From Trichinella spiralis (lineage: Eukaryota; Nematoda; Enoplea; Trichinellida; Trichinellidae), in assembly GCA_000181795.3 (NCBI GenBank), contig CM012953.1, forward strand, positions 17,195,965 through 17,259,964: a stretch of DNA of 64,000 nucleotides. Direction: 5' to 3'. Below the pieces are notes generated by a model. The model had not been told where the DNA came from. It saw only the letters and a program-made list of their open reading frames with translations, and searched no databases. Positions 1-16,014 of this stretch are shown piece after piece. Each line of letters starts with the position of its first letter. Position 1 is the first letter of the stretch. A program made the position numbers and the translations under genes.

Positions 1-488
1 ACATAAACTGTTGAGTTTAATTATTCTAATTTAGATTAATATTGTTCTTTAAATAAAATGTTTCTGCTTAAAATAAATAAATAATATGTACGTATAGCTT
101 ACTGTTATTTATAATAAGTTAATAAATATTCTGTGCCCAATCTCAAGCAATAAGTTTCAAACATTGAATAAATCCTTTTATGAAAATATTTTCATTATTC
201 CATATTCTCCATTTACCTTTTTTCATTATTATTTACTGATTACTAATAAGTAAAAGTTGAATAAATAACAAATAATGCAAATATTTGAATAAAAGTAACT
301 GACCAATTTGATTTTTCAAATAAAAATCTTGAAGAAAATTTAAAAAAACTAAATTCAAACGTACACATAAAACGTGAATGAAAAAGTAACTTAAACTCGT
401 TACGCTTAATACTCAGTGAAATTCACTTTTTCCCTAAATTATTGTTATCAAATTATTGTCAATCAAATTTAATTAATAAAAATTGAAA

Positions 489-523
489 ACACGCACGCAC
501 GCACGCACGCACGCACACACACA
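489..523. repeat. GCAC/CA microsatellite
   Basis: Tandem ACGC units passing into AC, then AT-rich ATTT units. Confidence 0.95.
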
Positions 524-2930
524 TATATTTATTTATTTATATAATCATAGGAATTTCAAATTTCCAATGATAAAAAATTTTAACAAATTTATTAACTCTA
601 GTATTAATCTTATTCATTTCTTTCTCTTATAATGCAACAAAATATTTTTTCTTTAAAAAACTCTTCAAATATTAAAATAAAAATACATTTTTATCAAAAT
701 TTCACTTTTTCACTACTACCAACTAACATTACACGAGATTGTATTTTCAAATGTTAATCTGAATTAAAATTGAAACATTAAACTGTATAATTTGAGAATT
801 TAATAAACATTTTAAATTAAACACTATCACAACAATTACTCACTATTAATGCCATATATTTCACATAGTCCTATGCTTGAATTGCGGTGAACATGAATTA
901 CTTATTATTGCATTTGAAGTATTGTTCGAAAATATTTAAAACAATGATAAGCTAACAGACGAAATAAAATTGTCATATTATACTTTTTGACCTTTTCTGA
1001 AGTACTGACAAATAAAAAAACAAAATAATAAATAATAAACTGCATTAGTTCAATAATATATAAAGTTATTTTTACAATAAATGTACTGGTGAAGGAAAGC
1101 ATTTTGCAAAGCATAAATGTAATGCATATAAAAAATCAACTGGATTAAATTAAAATTCAGAGCAATTAAAACGATTAGGCGATTCTTTTTGCCAACGAGA
1201 ACAACACTGTGCTCAACGTGAATGAGAACAAGGTACTACAATTGAAAGTATAACATAGACGGATAAAAATTCTTTTCAGCCGGACAGCTACATTTCGAGT
1301 AGCCCTACTGCAAGCATGTTGGGCTCTATCCGACGATAGAAATGTTGAAAGCAAATTTGTTTATGCTAGCTCGATAGAAAAAATCAATAAACGCGTGCGT
1401 ATTGGTTCTGTCCTTTCAACCGTCAAACATTGAATGTAATGGCCATGCGTTGCATGCAGGATGTGGTCCATTTTAACCTAATCTAATACGATGTATTAGG
1501 GTTGTTTAATTCTCCTCTCTACGAGTTGCATGTCTGTGAATGGAAGCAAAAACTGATTATGATTATTATTTATTAACCGGGCCCAGTGTGAATTATTCCG
1601 TTAAAAGAAAACCCTCACAAAGTGATGACAACACAACTGTAAGTGAAAATGCAATTTCAGCTCGTACAATTGCCGCAGCTGCCAACAATTAAGTGGCGAT
1701 TAAATTTCAATTTCAAAAGAAAATTAAATTTTTAAACGTTGAAAACAACGTACACCCCCACAAACATCATTTCAATTCAATCACTTTTTCTTTTTGATTT
1801 TGAAAATTGAATTCAAATTCACGACAAGAACACCATTGAAAAAATTAGCCACAAATATTAAAAAGAAAAAGAAAAACATTATCTCAACTGCTATTTCGAT
1901 TACTTTTCAATAATTATCATAGATAAAAATAATTTTGAATAAAACAAATGCTTCTTTATCTTATTATCGAGTAATTGCACGATAAAAAAACAGTGCCATT
2001 GTTCAGTTCAAATTGTGATTGATTTAGTATCAAAGAAGCTGCTTTATAATCATCGATGGTAAAATGGATTCTGATTCCCAAAGCAGTTTACAACTGTGAA
2101 ATGGAATTTAATAATTATTTTGTGATGTAATTATTAAAAGATTGCAATTCGTGATTTATATTAAGGCATATTTTTTTTAAATGAAAGCCTTATTTGAAAT
2201 TTTTGACGGATGCGGTGAAATTGAAGAAGCTTAAAGCTGTTTGTTTGTTTATTTCGAATTATTTATCGCATTATTTATGTGGATTGTTTGAAAATGAAAC
2301 GAATTGATTTTCACAATTAAATTTCAAAAAGAAAAAACCAAAATCGAATGAGAAAATGGTGAAAAAAGTGACAAATTTTACAAGCATCAAACAGCAAGTA
2401 GCACGTTTTGAAAAAGGAAATAAATGCTCCTTTCTTTCTTTCAATGGTGGCACATTTTCTATTGCTTTTTCAATTTAATAATTTCTTTTTATATCAAATG
2501 TTCATTGCAAGTTTCTTTTTATTTAATTCAATTTCATCTCGATGAAATCTTTATTTTTGATCAATTAGTCACTTCACTCTAATTGACTTTACTTGATTAG
2601 ATAGAATGAATTGCGTTCAGAAGTAACTTGCTTTCTCAAGTAAGTAAAGCTTTCTTATATTGTTGCTCAAAAGGGAATGCATTAATTTGTCCGTGCATCT
2701 TTGGTGAAAGTTAAATTGGCCATAAATTAGCATAGTGGACTTTCACAACTATTGGCATGGTAATTTCAAAAAAAGTTCCTTGAAAGCTCTCAAACTGTTG
2801 TTTAGTTACACAACCTTATGGTTGAGAAAATTTGCCCAACTACACACCAACAACAACTACAACTGCAGAGATTTTGTTGCGTGGATCAGAATCGTCTTTT
2901 TTATCCTGTTATCCTGCTTGGTAAAAATAA

Positions 2931-2976
2931 TCTTCTTCTTCTTCTTCTTCTTCTTATTATTATTATTATTATTATT
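2931..2976. repeat. TTC then ATT trinucleotide microsatellite
   Basis: About eight TTC units followed by about seven ATT units. The overlapping open frames here are artefacts of it. Confidence 0.95.
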
Positions 2977-4594
2977 CTGCTTCTTCAAACAATGAATGAA
3001 ATGCAAAAGCTTTCTGCATCAACTGACAGCGGACAATATGAATGAATGAGAGATGAATTTTTCACTGATGCATATATTGAAACACCGTTCCGTCTGCTGA
3101 TAATTTATCACAACAATTCTTCTACGTACGTCAATTTTAAACCTTTTTACCCTACTGAATCATGCAATAATTAAAAAATCAACCACTGCGAAGCTGCGAA
3201 AATTTTTCCCTTTCTATTTTACCCCTTTCTGATGACAAATTTCTTCAATTCTTTGAAAATTTAACCAACCAAAATATTAATTATGAACACAAATGATTGT
3301 TTGAAACTGCTTGTTTTCTGTACAACGTATTTTAATAATTTAAATTGCATTGTAAATCGTCGCTTATGTAAAACTTATGTTGAACATTTTTCAAAACTAT
3401 TCATACATGCGGTCAAATAATAAAACGTCTAAATATTTATTGGTTTTCTTTTCCATTTTCCCAAATAATATATTATCATATCAAGTTGCTGAACTGATGA
3501 TAAAAGAAAAAACCACTGCAACCAAGCATTTAAATGAATTATTCAGTGATATCTGGAAAACTTACTAAAGAATATGCTGCTTCGTTAACGCATTCTACAA
3601 ATGTTTCCAAATTTAATTTTTATCTTTATCGCAGATCACGTATATTTAGACAAGATGCATTAGCTGACGTCAAAGATTAAATTGCAAAAATCATCCTGAT
3701 CGTTCTCGTTTGACTTCAACACTTCTATTTATTTATTTGTTTGTTTGTTTGTAAAGTTTTTTTCCTTTATATAATTAGTAATTTTGAAAGTCTCAGACGT
3801 AAGAAGAAATTAAAAATCAACACACTTCGTATTGGTAACAGATGTGTTTGAAAAATAGGAGTAAATTTTAAATTAAGTGATAACTGAAGATATTTATTCG
3901 AAAGTAAGTTGAACAATAACTTTACACGCATTATTGGTCTCATTTATTTAGCAGCGATTTTCAAGAAACAGTCTGGAAAATCGAGTAGCAGAAAAAAAAA
4001 ATGTTTTCTAAGAGATTCAGCGAAAATTTGAACAAAGCCCTTCAGAATTTCGAAGCAAAAGGGAACTAATTTTTGAAAGCTAACAGAAAACAAAATACGA
4101 CGCTCAGTTCGATTTGTTAAATTAAAATTTCTAAACATTGCACGTCATAAAGCAGCGGTTCGGCTATTTGAAAAGATAACTGACACGCTGCCCACAGTTG
4201 TAATGTTTTCACTGTATTGACCAAAAATGCCCCAGTGGAGTTCTAACAGTCGGAATGCTATCATCAGACATGCCAATTTCCTTTGGCAACTTACCGCAAA
4301 TGTCGAATCTGCAAGGTTGGAATGATTCCCGTAGGACAAGCAGAAAAAGATGCATGTTCCTCTTGTCAGATATTAAATACATGCCGAATGGCAGATAACA
4401 AATGGCCTTATCACTTATGTATAAAACGTGACTTCCAAAAACTTCGGTATTTGTCAATAAAACAAACAATTTATAATATACATATAAAATACAATGCAAT
4501 TCAATTCAATTATCCAGTAATTATTACAATAGAAGTGATTGCGTAATTTATTCTATGTTACTGATATAGATTTTTTTAACAAAAATTGTTTTAC

Positions 4595-5574
4595 CTCTCT
4601 GAGCAAAAATGCGGCAACGTAGGGTGTAAATACGGCGGTATAGATTACTAACAACAATATGATCCAATCCCAAACTGCTTTGAAAGGTGAATAGTGCAAA
4701 ATTGTACAGTGGTTAATGCGTGCAGGCTGCAGCTTGTGTTCCGGTAAAACATCAGCCCCTAATGATAGAACCTAAAACAAAGAAAAACAAATTCATCAAA
4801 TGATGATCACTTATACAACAACAACAACAACAATAATAATAATAATAATAATAATAATAGTAACAGATCTATAAGAAGATTCAGTATTTATTACTCTTTT
4901 TATAATTCAACTGATGGTTGAAAAATAACAATTATAAAACACCTACTAAAGATCTGGATCTAAATGATTTGAGAGTTTGCGAAGAATGATGCTTTTGATG
5001 AGCTGCATAAGAAAGGGATTTCGGCGAGAAGCAATTTTGTTTGAATTGCCCCGCGTTTGCAATACTTTTACGACAACGATTCGTAGCCATTATCCGCACG
5101 TGGAAGTTACTTTCAACTGTGACGGTGGATAACGGTTAATCCCGTCAGACGATTAAGCTGGCTAAAGTCGCCAATGACGACATCGATTACAATTCAGAAA
5201 ACGTTGTTCATTGACTTGAAAAACTTTACAAATCATCTTCCAATACATTTGCACATGCACCAACGGATCTGTTAAGCTGAGCGACCAGAAATATTCATGC
5301 TTTGATGGAAGCAGGAGTGCTAATGGCTGACGCATACAAACGCGCAGAGAAGAAGGTCTCAAAGAAACTACAAAATCGATCGCCACTCACTACGGATAGA
5401 AACGATCTATTTCCTCTCCGGTTGCAATGCAAACCACAAACAAGGGTAAAATGGAACCAAATGCAAACACAGAAAGCGGGTGGCCAACCAACCGACCGAC
5501 CGACTGACAATAGCCATCACTTACAGCAGCAAACAACGTTTGGCAATAGGCTGGCCAACTGCTAACATACACAT

Positions 5575-5609
<35 letters not shown>

Positions 5610-5867
5610 CATACATATGATAGCCAGCAAAAAAAATGGATTCCATCGAAATTATCATCAAACAGCCACATTTCAACATCACGTTGCAGAATAAGTTTTT
5701 ATGCAAAAGAAGAAATTGTGAAATGATTTGTTTTTTATAATTAAATTTACATGCTTTATTTTCTTTCCAATTGGCTTTCATTTAGCTTTTTCTCATACAA
5801 CATGTGTTCCGTTTTCTGCTTCTTCGCGAGACAATGTTTTATTTTCTTGAATACACTTTATTGAATT

Positions 5868-5908
<41 letters not shown>

Positions 5909-8900
5909 GACAAAAAAACTGAAACTACAATTTAAAATTATATCCAACATTTCTCAGCTGGCGTCAATAATAACTCAAACCATTTAAACAGAACCAAAAT
6001 TGAGTGTTCATTATTTAAAAAGACCGGCAATTACAGGTAGCAGCACATTTATACCTAATCGAATTGTAGACTATAAAATAACATTTGATATTTCATTGAT
6101 TCACTTTTAAAAATGCTTGTTAGAATATCGTAGAAAACTTTAAACAGCAGCTTTAGCATTTATCAAATGCATAAATAAAAAGTAAATATTCATATGCATG
6201 TTTGACTATTTAGTTATTTCGAACAAAATTTTCAAATAAAAATTCTTGTGTAATTCACATTTAACAGCAAAGTTATTACAAATTTTTCTCACCAACTATT
6301 TCACTGATAAACAGACAATATGCTATTTGTCAGCAGTTTATTCATAACAATTAATTGAATGATAATCATTCAAAAATGAAAATAATTTATTTTATTATTA
6401 ATTTAATATAAATAAAGAAAAAATAACATATGAAAATTTCCCTTGTTCGCTCAAGTAATGCACATTGAAACAAACATTGCACAGAATAAAATCAATATAT
6501 TTACTGAAAAAAAGTGATATTTTGAATTTTCTACATATTTTTGCACCGTATAAATAGAGAGTGAATCCATTTTTTTGAATTTGAATTCAAAATGATAAAA
6601 TTATAACAGTCACACATCTCATATTTTTCATAAGTATATACAGTTTTACTGTAAAGGTATTTCAGAAATATTTGTCTAAAATTTCAGTAAAGAATTTGGC
6701 ACCAAAAAATTTCACTTCTACTTCAGACACAAATTGAAGCAAAAAAACAAAATGAATAAATAAATAAACATCATCAATAAAACACTATTCAAGTTATAAC
6801 TTGAATCACTATTGTAATTATTGAAATATGTTTACTCAGTTTGCATTAAATTAAATTTAATTTAATTTAAAGGACAAAAATTTTTAATTTAAGATGACAA
6901 TGATTATTCATTTCATGGTATTTCAGCGAATTTTTGGTTTTTTAAATCAAATAAGCAAATCAACTTGCAAAATTAATAAAATGTAATCGAATGCATTTTT
7001 CGTACGGTGAAGCTTAAATGCACAATTCAATTTACAAAAACTGCTTTCATAAAAAAAGAAATGTTTAACACAGCGAAGAGAATAATAACATTTGGCTTTT
7101 AGTTGTCTATTTTATTTACTATAAAAACTCAATTTTGAAGTAAAATTTCATTTTAAAATGCAGAAATTCAATTAAACAACAATATTTACAAAAAGATGAT
7201 TAGAAATCGCAATTAAATTTACAATAGAAAAAAAATTTATTTCACAATATTGAATTTTTAGATTTACAAAAACAGATAAAAACTGCATTCAGTGGAGAGA
7301 AAATTCCTTTACAGCAAATCCGTTTCCATTTTAAAAATTCATTTCGTTTTTTGAACCACAAAGCCAAAAAAAACAACTTGACAGTCATAATTTCTACACA
7401 CTGACCATCTTTCTTGTTTAAAAAAACGAAAAACAGAAATATTCAAGAACAATTCGATTTTATTTAAAAAATTTAAAATCCATATCCTTTTCAATTATTT
7501 TTTTCAAAATGGTAATTTAAAAAGTGAAAAATTCCACTCATTTCAAAGATTACAAAAGCTTAGGAAAAGTTTTGTAAAAAAAAGTTTTAAAATATTAATC
7601 TTCCACAGAAAAGTTTTTTTTTTCAAATATGACGTCAGATCAAAAGTGGCATTTCACTAATTCATTGTTATAAATGCTCATCCTAGAAGATTATAGATTT
7701 ATTTTTGTTTTTTTTTTGAATTTGTCAAGTTGACATTCATACGATACAGTAAACCAGAATCACGTTCAAATTTATACGCTTCACACAGTTTTGTGCAGAA
7801 GAAAAATCATGTTTACAAGTAGAAATATCGTTAATTATAAAAGAAGGAATTAAGATTTAATTGGACTTTCTTCTCGTACTTCCACTACACTTTCAGAAGA
7901 GAGTGCAATTTTCAAAATAAAATTTACAGTGCATACAGTTGTTCAACTATTGTTCATCTGCTTCATGATAATTTTTCACTGTTCATAATATCCACTAATA
8001 AGAAAAATCAAACGAATATTAATGAATAACAAATGAAAAATAATATTAAATAGCTTAGCATGAAATTTTGAAAATAAATAAATTTCACAAAATGAAATTC
8101 TTCGCTTGAACAGTAAAAAATAATGTAAAACCAAACCATTTTATTTTGAAAAAAATTCAAAACTCAAATTGCACATACACACTGTATACATCATTTTTAC
8201 AATTCTGAGCAATTATAAATGTATACTTTTAAATAAAAAGATGTTTAAGATGGTTTTTTAAAGTTCAAAAAAAGAATATTCTAAAATCACGTTCAATGTT
8301 GAATAACTTGTACATGCGCATCCGAAATGTAAATTTTTACGCATCAAGAAAAACTTGTTATTTTAATTTTATTTTATAAATTATTTTATCGAATTTCAAA
8401 TATAATGGCATTGTCCAATCGAGCGAATAATTTCTGCCTGTGCAATATTCAAATTTCCAGAAATTCTTGTTTATGTATATTCAGGTGTTGTTTTGAATGC
8501 TTTTATGAATAACATAAATGAGAAGAATAATTTTGCGAATAAAATTTATGTTCGTATTGCAAAATATGTTGCGTTTGTTTCAATTTCACGAGTGGGCATA
8601 ATTTCAATTTTAAATGGCCAATAAATTTGCAATAATGTTGTTAGCAAAAGCTAGATTTGAGAAATTATAACTAATACTTTATTTATTTTTGAAAAAAAGT
8701 ATAATGTTAAACTTAAATTATACATATCGTTAAAATACTTTAAAAATAAGATGTTAATTCTTTTCTGAAGAGTAAATTATGCTGAGAAATAGAATGAGAT
8801 CGCATAATAAAGCCAAGAACATTTTTCTTCGTTAGCACGCAAAAATTAGAATAAATTCGGCTGATCATCGGCTGCTGGTATTGTTCGGCTGCGTTTATAA

Positions 8901-10206
8901 CGCTGCAGAGAAAATTTACGACGGCATCAATTGATGGAATATTATTATTCAAACTTTCACGTTTCACGTGGTGTTTAAGCTTAGTTCCATCTGATTGCGC
9001 AGTTAGTTCACTTGCCGAAACGCATTCATAAATGAAAGCAATTAAAACTTCGCATGCCTACTTTATTCAACATTTGCAATCGCCAAACAGATGCTCGCCG
9101 TAGCAAAATCAACAATCCGCAAAGACACACAAAAGCTTATCATAATCAATCAGTGAGATCCCATTATTCAAACGTAAAAGTTCGGGAGAATAATGCTTCT
9201 TAAAAAACGTTAAAAACACTGCTCTCACTCATACGTTAGACTTATTTAAAAAGTATTCATTTTTGTGAAAAAAAAGAAACTTAATTTATTGATAACAAAT
9301 TATGTTTAAATCGAATCACAGCTTATAAAACAAGCAATCTGACGGACGGCTACTATGAAAACGGGTGAAACAACTTTCTACAAGATTTTACATAAACACT
9401 ACTTACTTGGATACACCCGTTTAGTATTTATATTTGCTATTGCATGCTTCGTGTAATACGAATCGATATGTCAAGTTATTTGTTCTGATTAAGTGAAATT
9501 GCAATTATAAACTTTAAAATTTGCTGAAATTGATACGGTTGAACTGCTTCAATTGGAAAACATCCGACCGTTTTTCTTTTCTTTTTTTTTTTTGATTTCA
9601 AAAGAATTCAAACTTCAAAATTTCAAATTATGCAAACTAGCCTGAATTGAAGACTGAATACAGTACAGGTGACTGAGAATGGTTGTGTTGTTGGAAATTA
9701 GAAAATTTAAATTGAAGAAAAAAAAATTGGTCATTGCCAAAGCAGACAGACAAACAGAGTGTCTTACTTGATTAGGAAATATACATATTGTGGTGTGCTT
9801 TCGCATTCGATCTTCGTTGCTTCGAACTTCGGATACTGAATTGAAACCGAATTTCTTTTTAACATAACCTGGGAAAGCTAAGGAAAACGTCATCAGGAGA
9901 ATAAGCCGACGTGCAGAATTTGATCCACGGATGAGAAGAACGTTATGCAAAGAGCATTTCAAAATGAGAAAAATAAGAAGAAGTTGCAAAATCAAACCAA
10001 TTGAAGCAATGTGAACAAAGCTTCTGACGAGCATTCATTAACATTCTATTCTGTGAAAAATGGCAAATCCAGAAGGACATCTCGTGACAAGATGCCGATA
10101 GGCTTTGAGGAAAAAGATTTCCATTTATTGGAGCCAAATTCAAACGGCAGCTACTTGAAAGAACCAAAAGCAGTGCGTGCTACTCAAGTTCGATGATGAA
10201 AACAAG

Positions 10207-10245
<39 letters not shown>

Positions 10246-13200
10246 TAAATAAATAAACAGATAGATGAATAGATAGAAAGATGCCTTTTAAAGTGAATAG
10301 TGGTCGTCGGTCCAGCCAGTAGTCGCGTCTGGTGCTTTTTTCTTCTTCTATCAAACTCATCGTGACGTCGTCGTCTAACGTCTAGGCAGTGGCATTCATT
10401 CAACAACGTTGTAATTTATCTCGTCTTCTATTGCTGAGAAGCAAAAGCTAGTCGTCTGACAACTGTCGATCCAGCAGGAAATTATTGCCATTGCACACAC
10501 ACACCATGATAAATTGTCTCCAACTGTTGACAAATTAAAAGCAATGTATTAACAATACAACAAGCTACATCATTTCCCCTTTTGCATATTTGTATATATG
10601 CATGGTTGTGGGTTTGTGCATGTGCTGTTTAATATATTTTTCTGAGTAGTTCATCTTGCCAAGAAAATGACATTGGAAATGTGAAAAAAAGAAGCTCAAA
10701 GTCGATCGAGATCGATTTCAGCTTAAATAAAAACAAGCGCACACTTCCAATAAGTTTACATTAAGCACTGTCAATCCTCTCGTTTAAAGCTTCATATTGC
10801 TCACCATTAACCCCCAAAGCTATAATGCAAAAACAACTGAAATAAAGAACAGTTCAATTGATCCCTTACAATTGATATTGTGTATGAAAATTTAAAATTA
10901 GAAAAAAAAAATAGAAGAAAATATAACACATATAAAAGATATATCGTATGTTCAATAGTGAAATTGAAATGGTTTTCTCAGTGTTAAAATATTGAAAAGC
11001 AAATTGGTCGAAAGCAGTTCGTACAATGTCATACAAATTCCATTGTCGCCTTAAATGTCTCTCATTTTATATAAATGAATGTTAATATTTTGGGTTGTTG
11101 AAAAAAGAAATCAATACAAGCGTCCATTAACGGTCATTTGGATGATATTTAAGATTTTCATTTGGAAATAATCTGTCTAATAAAAATTAAAATACAAAAA
11201 AGCATCTACAAGCAATGCTCAACAACAGAAAAAAAAACATATCCAAAAGTAGTAAAATTAAAAAACAAATATGAATAAAATTATAAGCAATAGTTGAACA
11301 GTAAATTAAGCGAATTGAAACGAGAGTCGAAATAAAAAAATTTTTTTTTTAAATATTACTGATTAAATTAAAAAAATTTTCATAAAATATTATTATTGTT
11401 GTTGTTGTTGTTGTTGTTGCTGGTTAATGTGCAGTAGAAATAATCCCAAATTGCAAAAGGAACAGCCAAAGTTAGAGAAAGCTGGACTGGAAAGGCAGAC
11501 AGACAAACAGCTAGGAAAATATCAATATCAAAATGATTGATATGTTGACTTGCAGCAGTGTGAAACTTCTTCTTCGTATCTTCACTTATGCACTTTGCTA
11601 CTTTTTTTCCAAAGCAATAACGATCCCCAGACTATTGAAAGCTGCAACTGCAAAGTTGCTGCCATTTCAGAAGAACATTTGAGGAAAACTTGTATTTTAA
11701 ATTTCAATTAAAAATTTAAAAATAACTGCAAAAACTGTCTACACTGATTTTCATTGATGATTATACATTAATGGGATATGGTTATCAAAAAAATTTTCAT
11801 AATTTAAATTGCAAATGTTTTTTGTGCAAACTTGCATCAATTAAATGAAATTCTAGAAGGATTTAAAAATTTATTCATCATTTAAAGATCAGAAGACTTT
11901 TCACTGCATGACAGCAGTTCCAATATTATAAATGATTATTAATTAGCTAGAAAAAAGACACAGCTAATAGAGAGAGTATTCATTACAACAAATACAAAAA
12001 TTAAATTATTTTCAGTGTTCTATGTTGTACGTATAATAGCATCAAGAGCATTGATCATTGATGATTAAAAATAATTTAAAAGATCACATTACATTAATTG
12101 ACAATATTTCATTTTACAAAGAACAGAAACGCTTTCTTCAAAGATGCAAAGATTTGCGCAAAAGGACGATCCTAATCCGCTAGCAGTCAATTAAAATTTT
12201 TATCATTCCCATCTTACGCTCAACATTTTCTAGATTTGCTAGGTTTCCTTCCCGTTGCAAATAAAATTAAATTCTCAAAATTAAAATACATTACATATTT
12301 CCCAATAAACAAAAAAACACGGTAGCAATTCAGCAAATGCATAAAAAAGTAAAAACAGTCATAGAACTTCACTGCAATAAAAATTGTACTGTTGGAATTT
12401 AATATTGTTGAAAATTCACTTTTGGTACCGTACCAAGTAAATGAATCTTGAATCACTTTTGAGAAAATTTCATTGCGCTTCACTTCGAAAAGCGAACAAA
12501 AAAAATAATAATAATAAATTAATAAAGGAAAGAATCTATTATGCAAAATTTTCAATTATTTGTACACGATGACTGCACAATTTTTTGCTGATGCTGCTAA
12601 CGTAGATTATTATTAATTAATAAAGGAAGAAAACCTCGGATTGTGGAGTTTGCTAATATTACTTCAATTTGACACTGATGACGAATTTCATTCCACATTT
12701 CAAATTGAACATAATAAATTTCAATTATTAATAATTGAATACACTGTGACATTTAATATAAGAAAAACAAAATAAATAAAGAAAGAAAATAAAATTTAAA
12801 TAAACCAACTGAATTATTAAACAATTTCCTGATTTATTCAATTCGAAATAAGTGAAATTGATTTCATTTTGCATTCGTTTCGATAAAACTGATAAAAAAG
12901 ATAGATAATATTGAAAAATTGATTTTCAGCATAAAATTTGAAATTAACTTCAAGTTCATACGAAGAAAATTCGCTCATTACAGCTAGTCAGGTTTGCAAG
13001 TTTTATTGATGTCAAAAGTTGAAACGGTAAATGATCGTTTTACACAAACATCATACATTATCAGTAGTTTATTTGGTTAGAAATAAAATTTTACTAATAA
13101 TAATTAAATAATTAGGATTTTTCAAAATTTAAATTCAAAAGTGAACAGTTTCAGTCGGTTCTCACCTACCCTGGATGAGTTGTTGAAATAGCCTACAAAC

Positions 13201-15981
13201 ATGTTGCCAATCATGCTCTTTCGGACAAAGTGCTAATAATAACTGATTAAGAAATTAAATACTAGAATTTACACAATGCACAACACGACTTAAATTTATA
13301 GATATTATTTATAAATAATTCGATAAATATTATTATGAAATAAATGGAAAAGTTTCGTGCTTCAGTCTCACAGAACAACAGATGGCACGGTGTGGTCCGG
13401 TGAACATATCAGATGTGGCACAATGCGAAACAAAAGTATTCATTTTGCATCAGTGGAGAAATCAATTTGGAAGAAAGAACCAGATGTGACGTTCGTCCCA
13501 GTTCCTAATTGTAAAAGATAGCATCACTGGGGCATATGGATCAATAACATCCAACGATTCTGCTCACGATAAGCAAAACTTCTCATTCACTATTTGGAAA
13601 AAAAAATTATTTTTTTTTCAAATCATCTTCAATAAAAATCCACTAACTGCTTAATATGTTGAACGAACAATTGAAAGTTGCACACGTGGTGCAAATATTT
13701 TAATAAATAACAACGAAAAGAAAATTGCTTCAAACAAAATCAAGACCCTGCTAAAAAAAATACTCAAAAAACGTATGTTTCCATGAAAAATAAATTAGTG
13801 AACCGTAAAATGACAACAAAAACAAATAACCAAAAAAATACAGTACTGTACAAAAACTGTAGTGAATTAGTACATTGTGGATTTACAAGTTCAAATTTCA
13901 AAAAGAAATTAAAAAAACAAAATGATTCACCGACAATAACTGATAAGGCGATTTTTCAACTGAATTGTACTTTTCAAAATGTACAAACAAAACAATGAAT
14001 ATTATTTTGCTTCAATTCTGTACAATATTTTTCATTCAATCAACATCGATTCGTAAAAACAGTTGCACTGCAACGATTGAATTAATTGAAAAAATGCTTT
14101 TTTTTAAATTAATAAATGTCAACGAGAAAAGCATAAATTATGCAAACCATTTATCTAATGTTCGTTGTGTTTCAAATGTCGAAGAAGAATTCGATTATTT
14201 TTTTTTCTAATACATCTCAAAATTTGGTCAGTCAATTTAGTCAAATTTACAATTATGAAAATGGACTTGTCAGTGAATAAATAAATTAAAATAAAATAAT
14301 TCAATGTTCAAAAAAGGTTCTTCTTTCGTAATCCTTTTCTATTTTGCTTGCTGCAGCGGTTAATTGAAATTGATGTCGTTGATGATGACATTTTAATAAA
14401 TTGATAAAAATTGTACAGTTCCAGTGAATATTCGTTTCAAGCTGCAACTGCATGCATCTGTCTGTCTTATTGTCAGTAAGCAATTTGTCAAACGTGGACA
14501 TATTTGACAAAAATTTCACATAATACGCCTCGTATTCATTGTTTGCAAAGCGAATTTCAAAATACAATACAATACAATATGATAATGTTCATGTTGGATT
14601 TTTTGGTTAATGCTCAGAAAAAATTAATGAAGAGAAGAAAATGTGTGGACAAGAATTCGAACTTCTAAGCTTTCCATTAAAATAAAATTTCTCATTCAAT
14701 TGGAGAGACTTCTTTTTTCAAAAAACTCATACATTCTCCATTAAAAATATTATTTTGAAAAAAAGCACTTTTTGAAAGTTTAAATAAAAAATTGCAGCAA
14801 AAATAAATGCTAATAATCTCAATGTCATATAAAAAATAATTTTAAACGCTTAATAACAAAAAATCAATAAACAAAAATTAATATTAAACTCTTACATTTT
14901 CAGCGATGAAACTTAATGTCGCGCTACCACGAGATATTTTTCGTTTCGTTAGGTGGCACATTGTTTGTTGTTGACAATTTTGTGTTCAATAGCAAGAACT
15001 GCAGTTTTATATGCAAATGAGAAGAAATAAATTGAAATGATGAGATGAGAGGAAAATTTTCACAACGGTTAAAGAAAGTCATCAGGAGAAGAGAATGTTT
15101 GTTGAGATCAGATCAGGTCAGATCAAATCCAATGTTCCTGTCGCCAAAGTACCCCAGAAATAATTTGCTAAATTTTGAAATGGAATAAAAATAGTTTCAA
15201 CAGCCCAGGCTTTTTTCCCACTTTCCGGCCCATCAGATTTAAGCATTTACCCCTCGGCGAGGCGTAACTTCCAATAAGAGAACATTCCAACTGATTGCGC
15301 AATTTTATGAAATTATCAGAACAGGTAAACAGAAGCTTCAAACTGCAACCAACTCATCTTTTGTTCATTTTAAAAAATATATCTATCCTATTCAATAACC
15401 AACCGATCATCAATAATTATCATTATTATTATTAGAGAGTCAGCGAGCCAGTTAGTCAGGTTGCTTTCACTTTTGCTGCAGATTAATGATGGACAATTTA
15501 TCATTATACTCATTATTACTTTTTCTTTATTATCATTTTGATAGTAAAATATGTTGTTATTTTTTATTTTTTTAATCTTAATAAATTCAAGTGTGACAAA
15601 TTGGAAAAAATATTTTTTTTTTTCATTTTTAAATAAATCAAAAAAATTATTATCATAATTTCACTTGAAACATTTCAAAAATTGAATACCGTAAAATACA
15701 ATAAAGTTCAAATGAAAAGAAAAACAAAAACAAGAAACATTTTCAAAATTTGGTACAGTTTGATATAGCAGTAATAAAAATTAATTTAAAAATAAATAAA
15801 AGTAAAATAATTTTTAAAAAAGTGACAAATAAATATAAAAAAATAGACGATGGGAAGAGAAGATGGAAGAGAGAATTAAGCCACGCAAAAGTCATGCACA
15901 GTGGCTAATGAAAACAAAGCTTGTGCTTAAATTTGAGTTGTCAAAATCAATAACAACAACTACTGATGCTACTACTACTAC

Positions 15982-16014
<33 letters not shown>

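Larger units (their letters stand above)
1..4594. other. Intronic or downstream DNA of the unc-103-like gene, no exon recognised
   Basis: This stretch lies downstream of the S1 exon on the minus strand, so the next channel exon (S2 onward) should be to its left. I looked on the minus strand for the conserved S2-S6, pore and cyclic-nucleotide-binding segments and found none, so the intron probably runs past the window edge. Overlapping short open frames on both strands at 4.15-4.55 kb show no family similarity and no matching splice sites. A GC-richer patch at 1.18-1.50 kb also has no convincing frame. Simple repeats occur at about 489-523 and 2931-2976. Confidence 0.6.

Noticed and set aside
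2735-3045. Two overlapping plus-strand frames
   Set aside because: Both owe their length to the TTC/ATT microsatellite and read as poly-Phe/Leu/Ile.
4145-4546. Frames on both strands, one with several Cys (CRICKVGM...CSSCQ)
   Set aside because: They suggest a zinc finger at first sight, but the frames overlap on opposite strands, no family matches, and splice sites are absent.
9615-10034. 139-codon minus-strand frame as a gene
   Set aside because: No homology, and the 3' part runs through AT-rich low-complexity DNA after a good splice donor. Only the segment before the donor is plausible.
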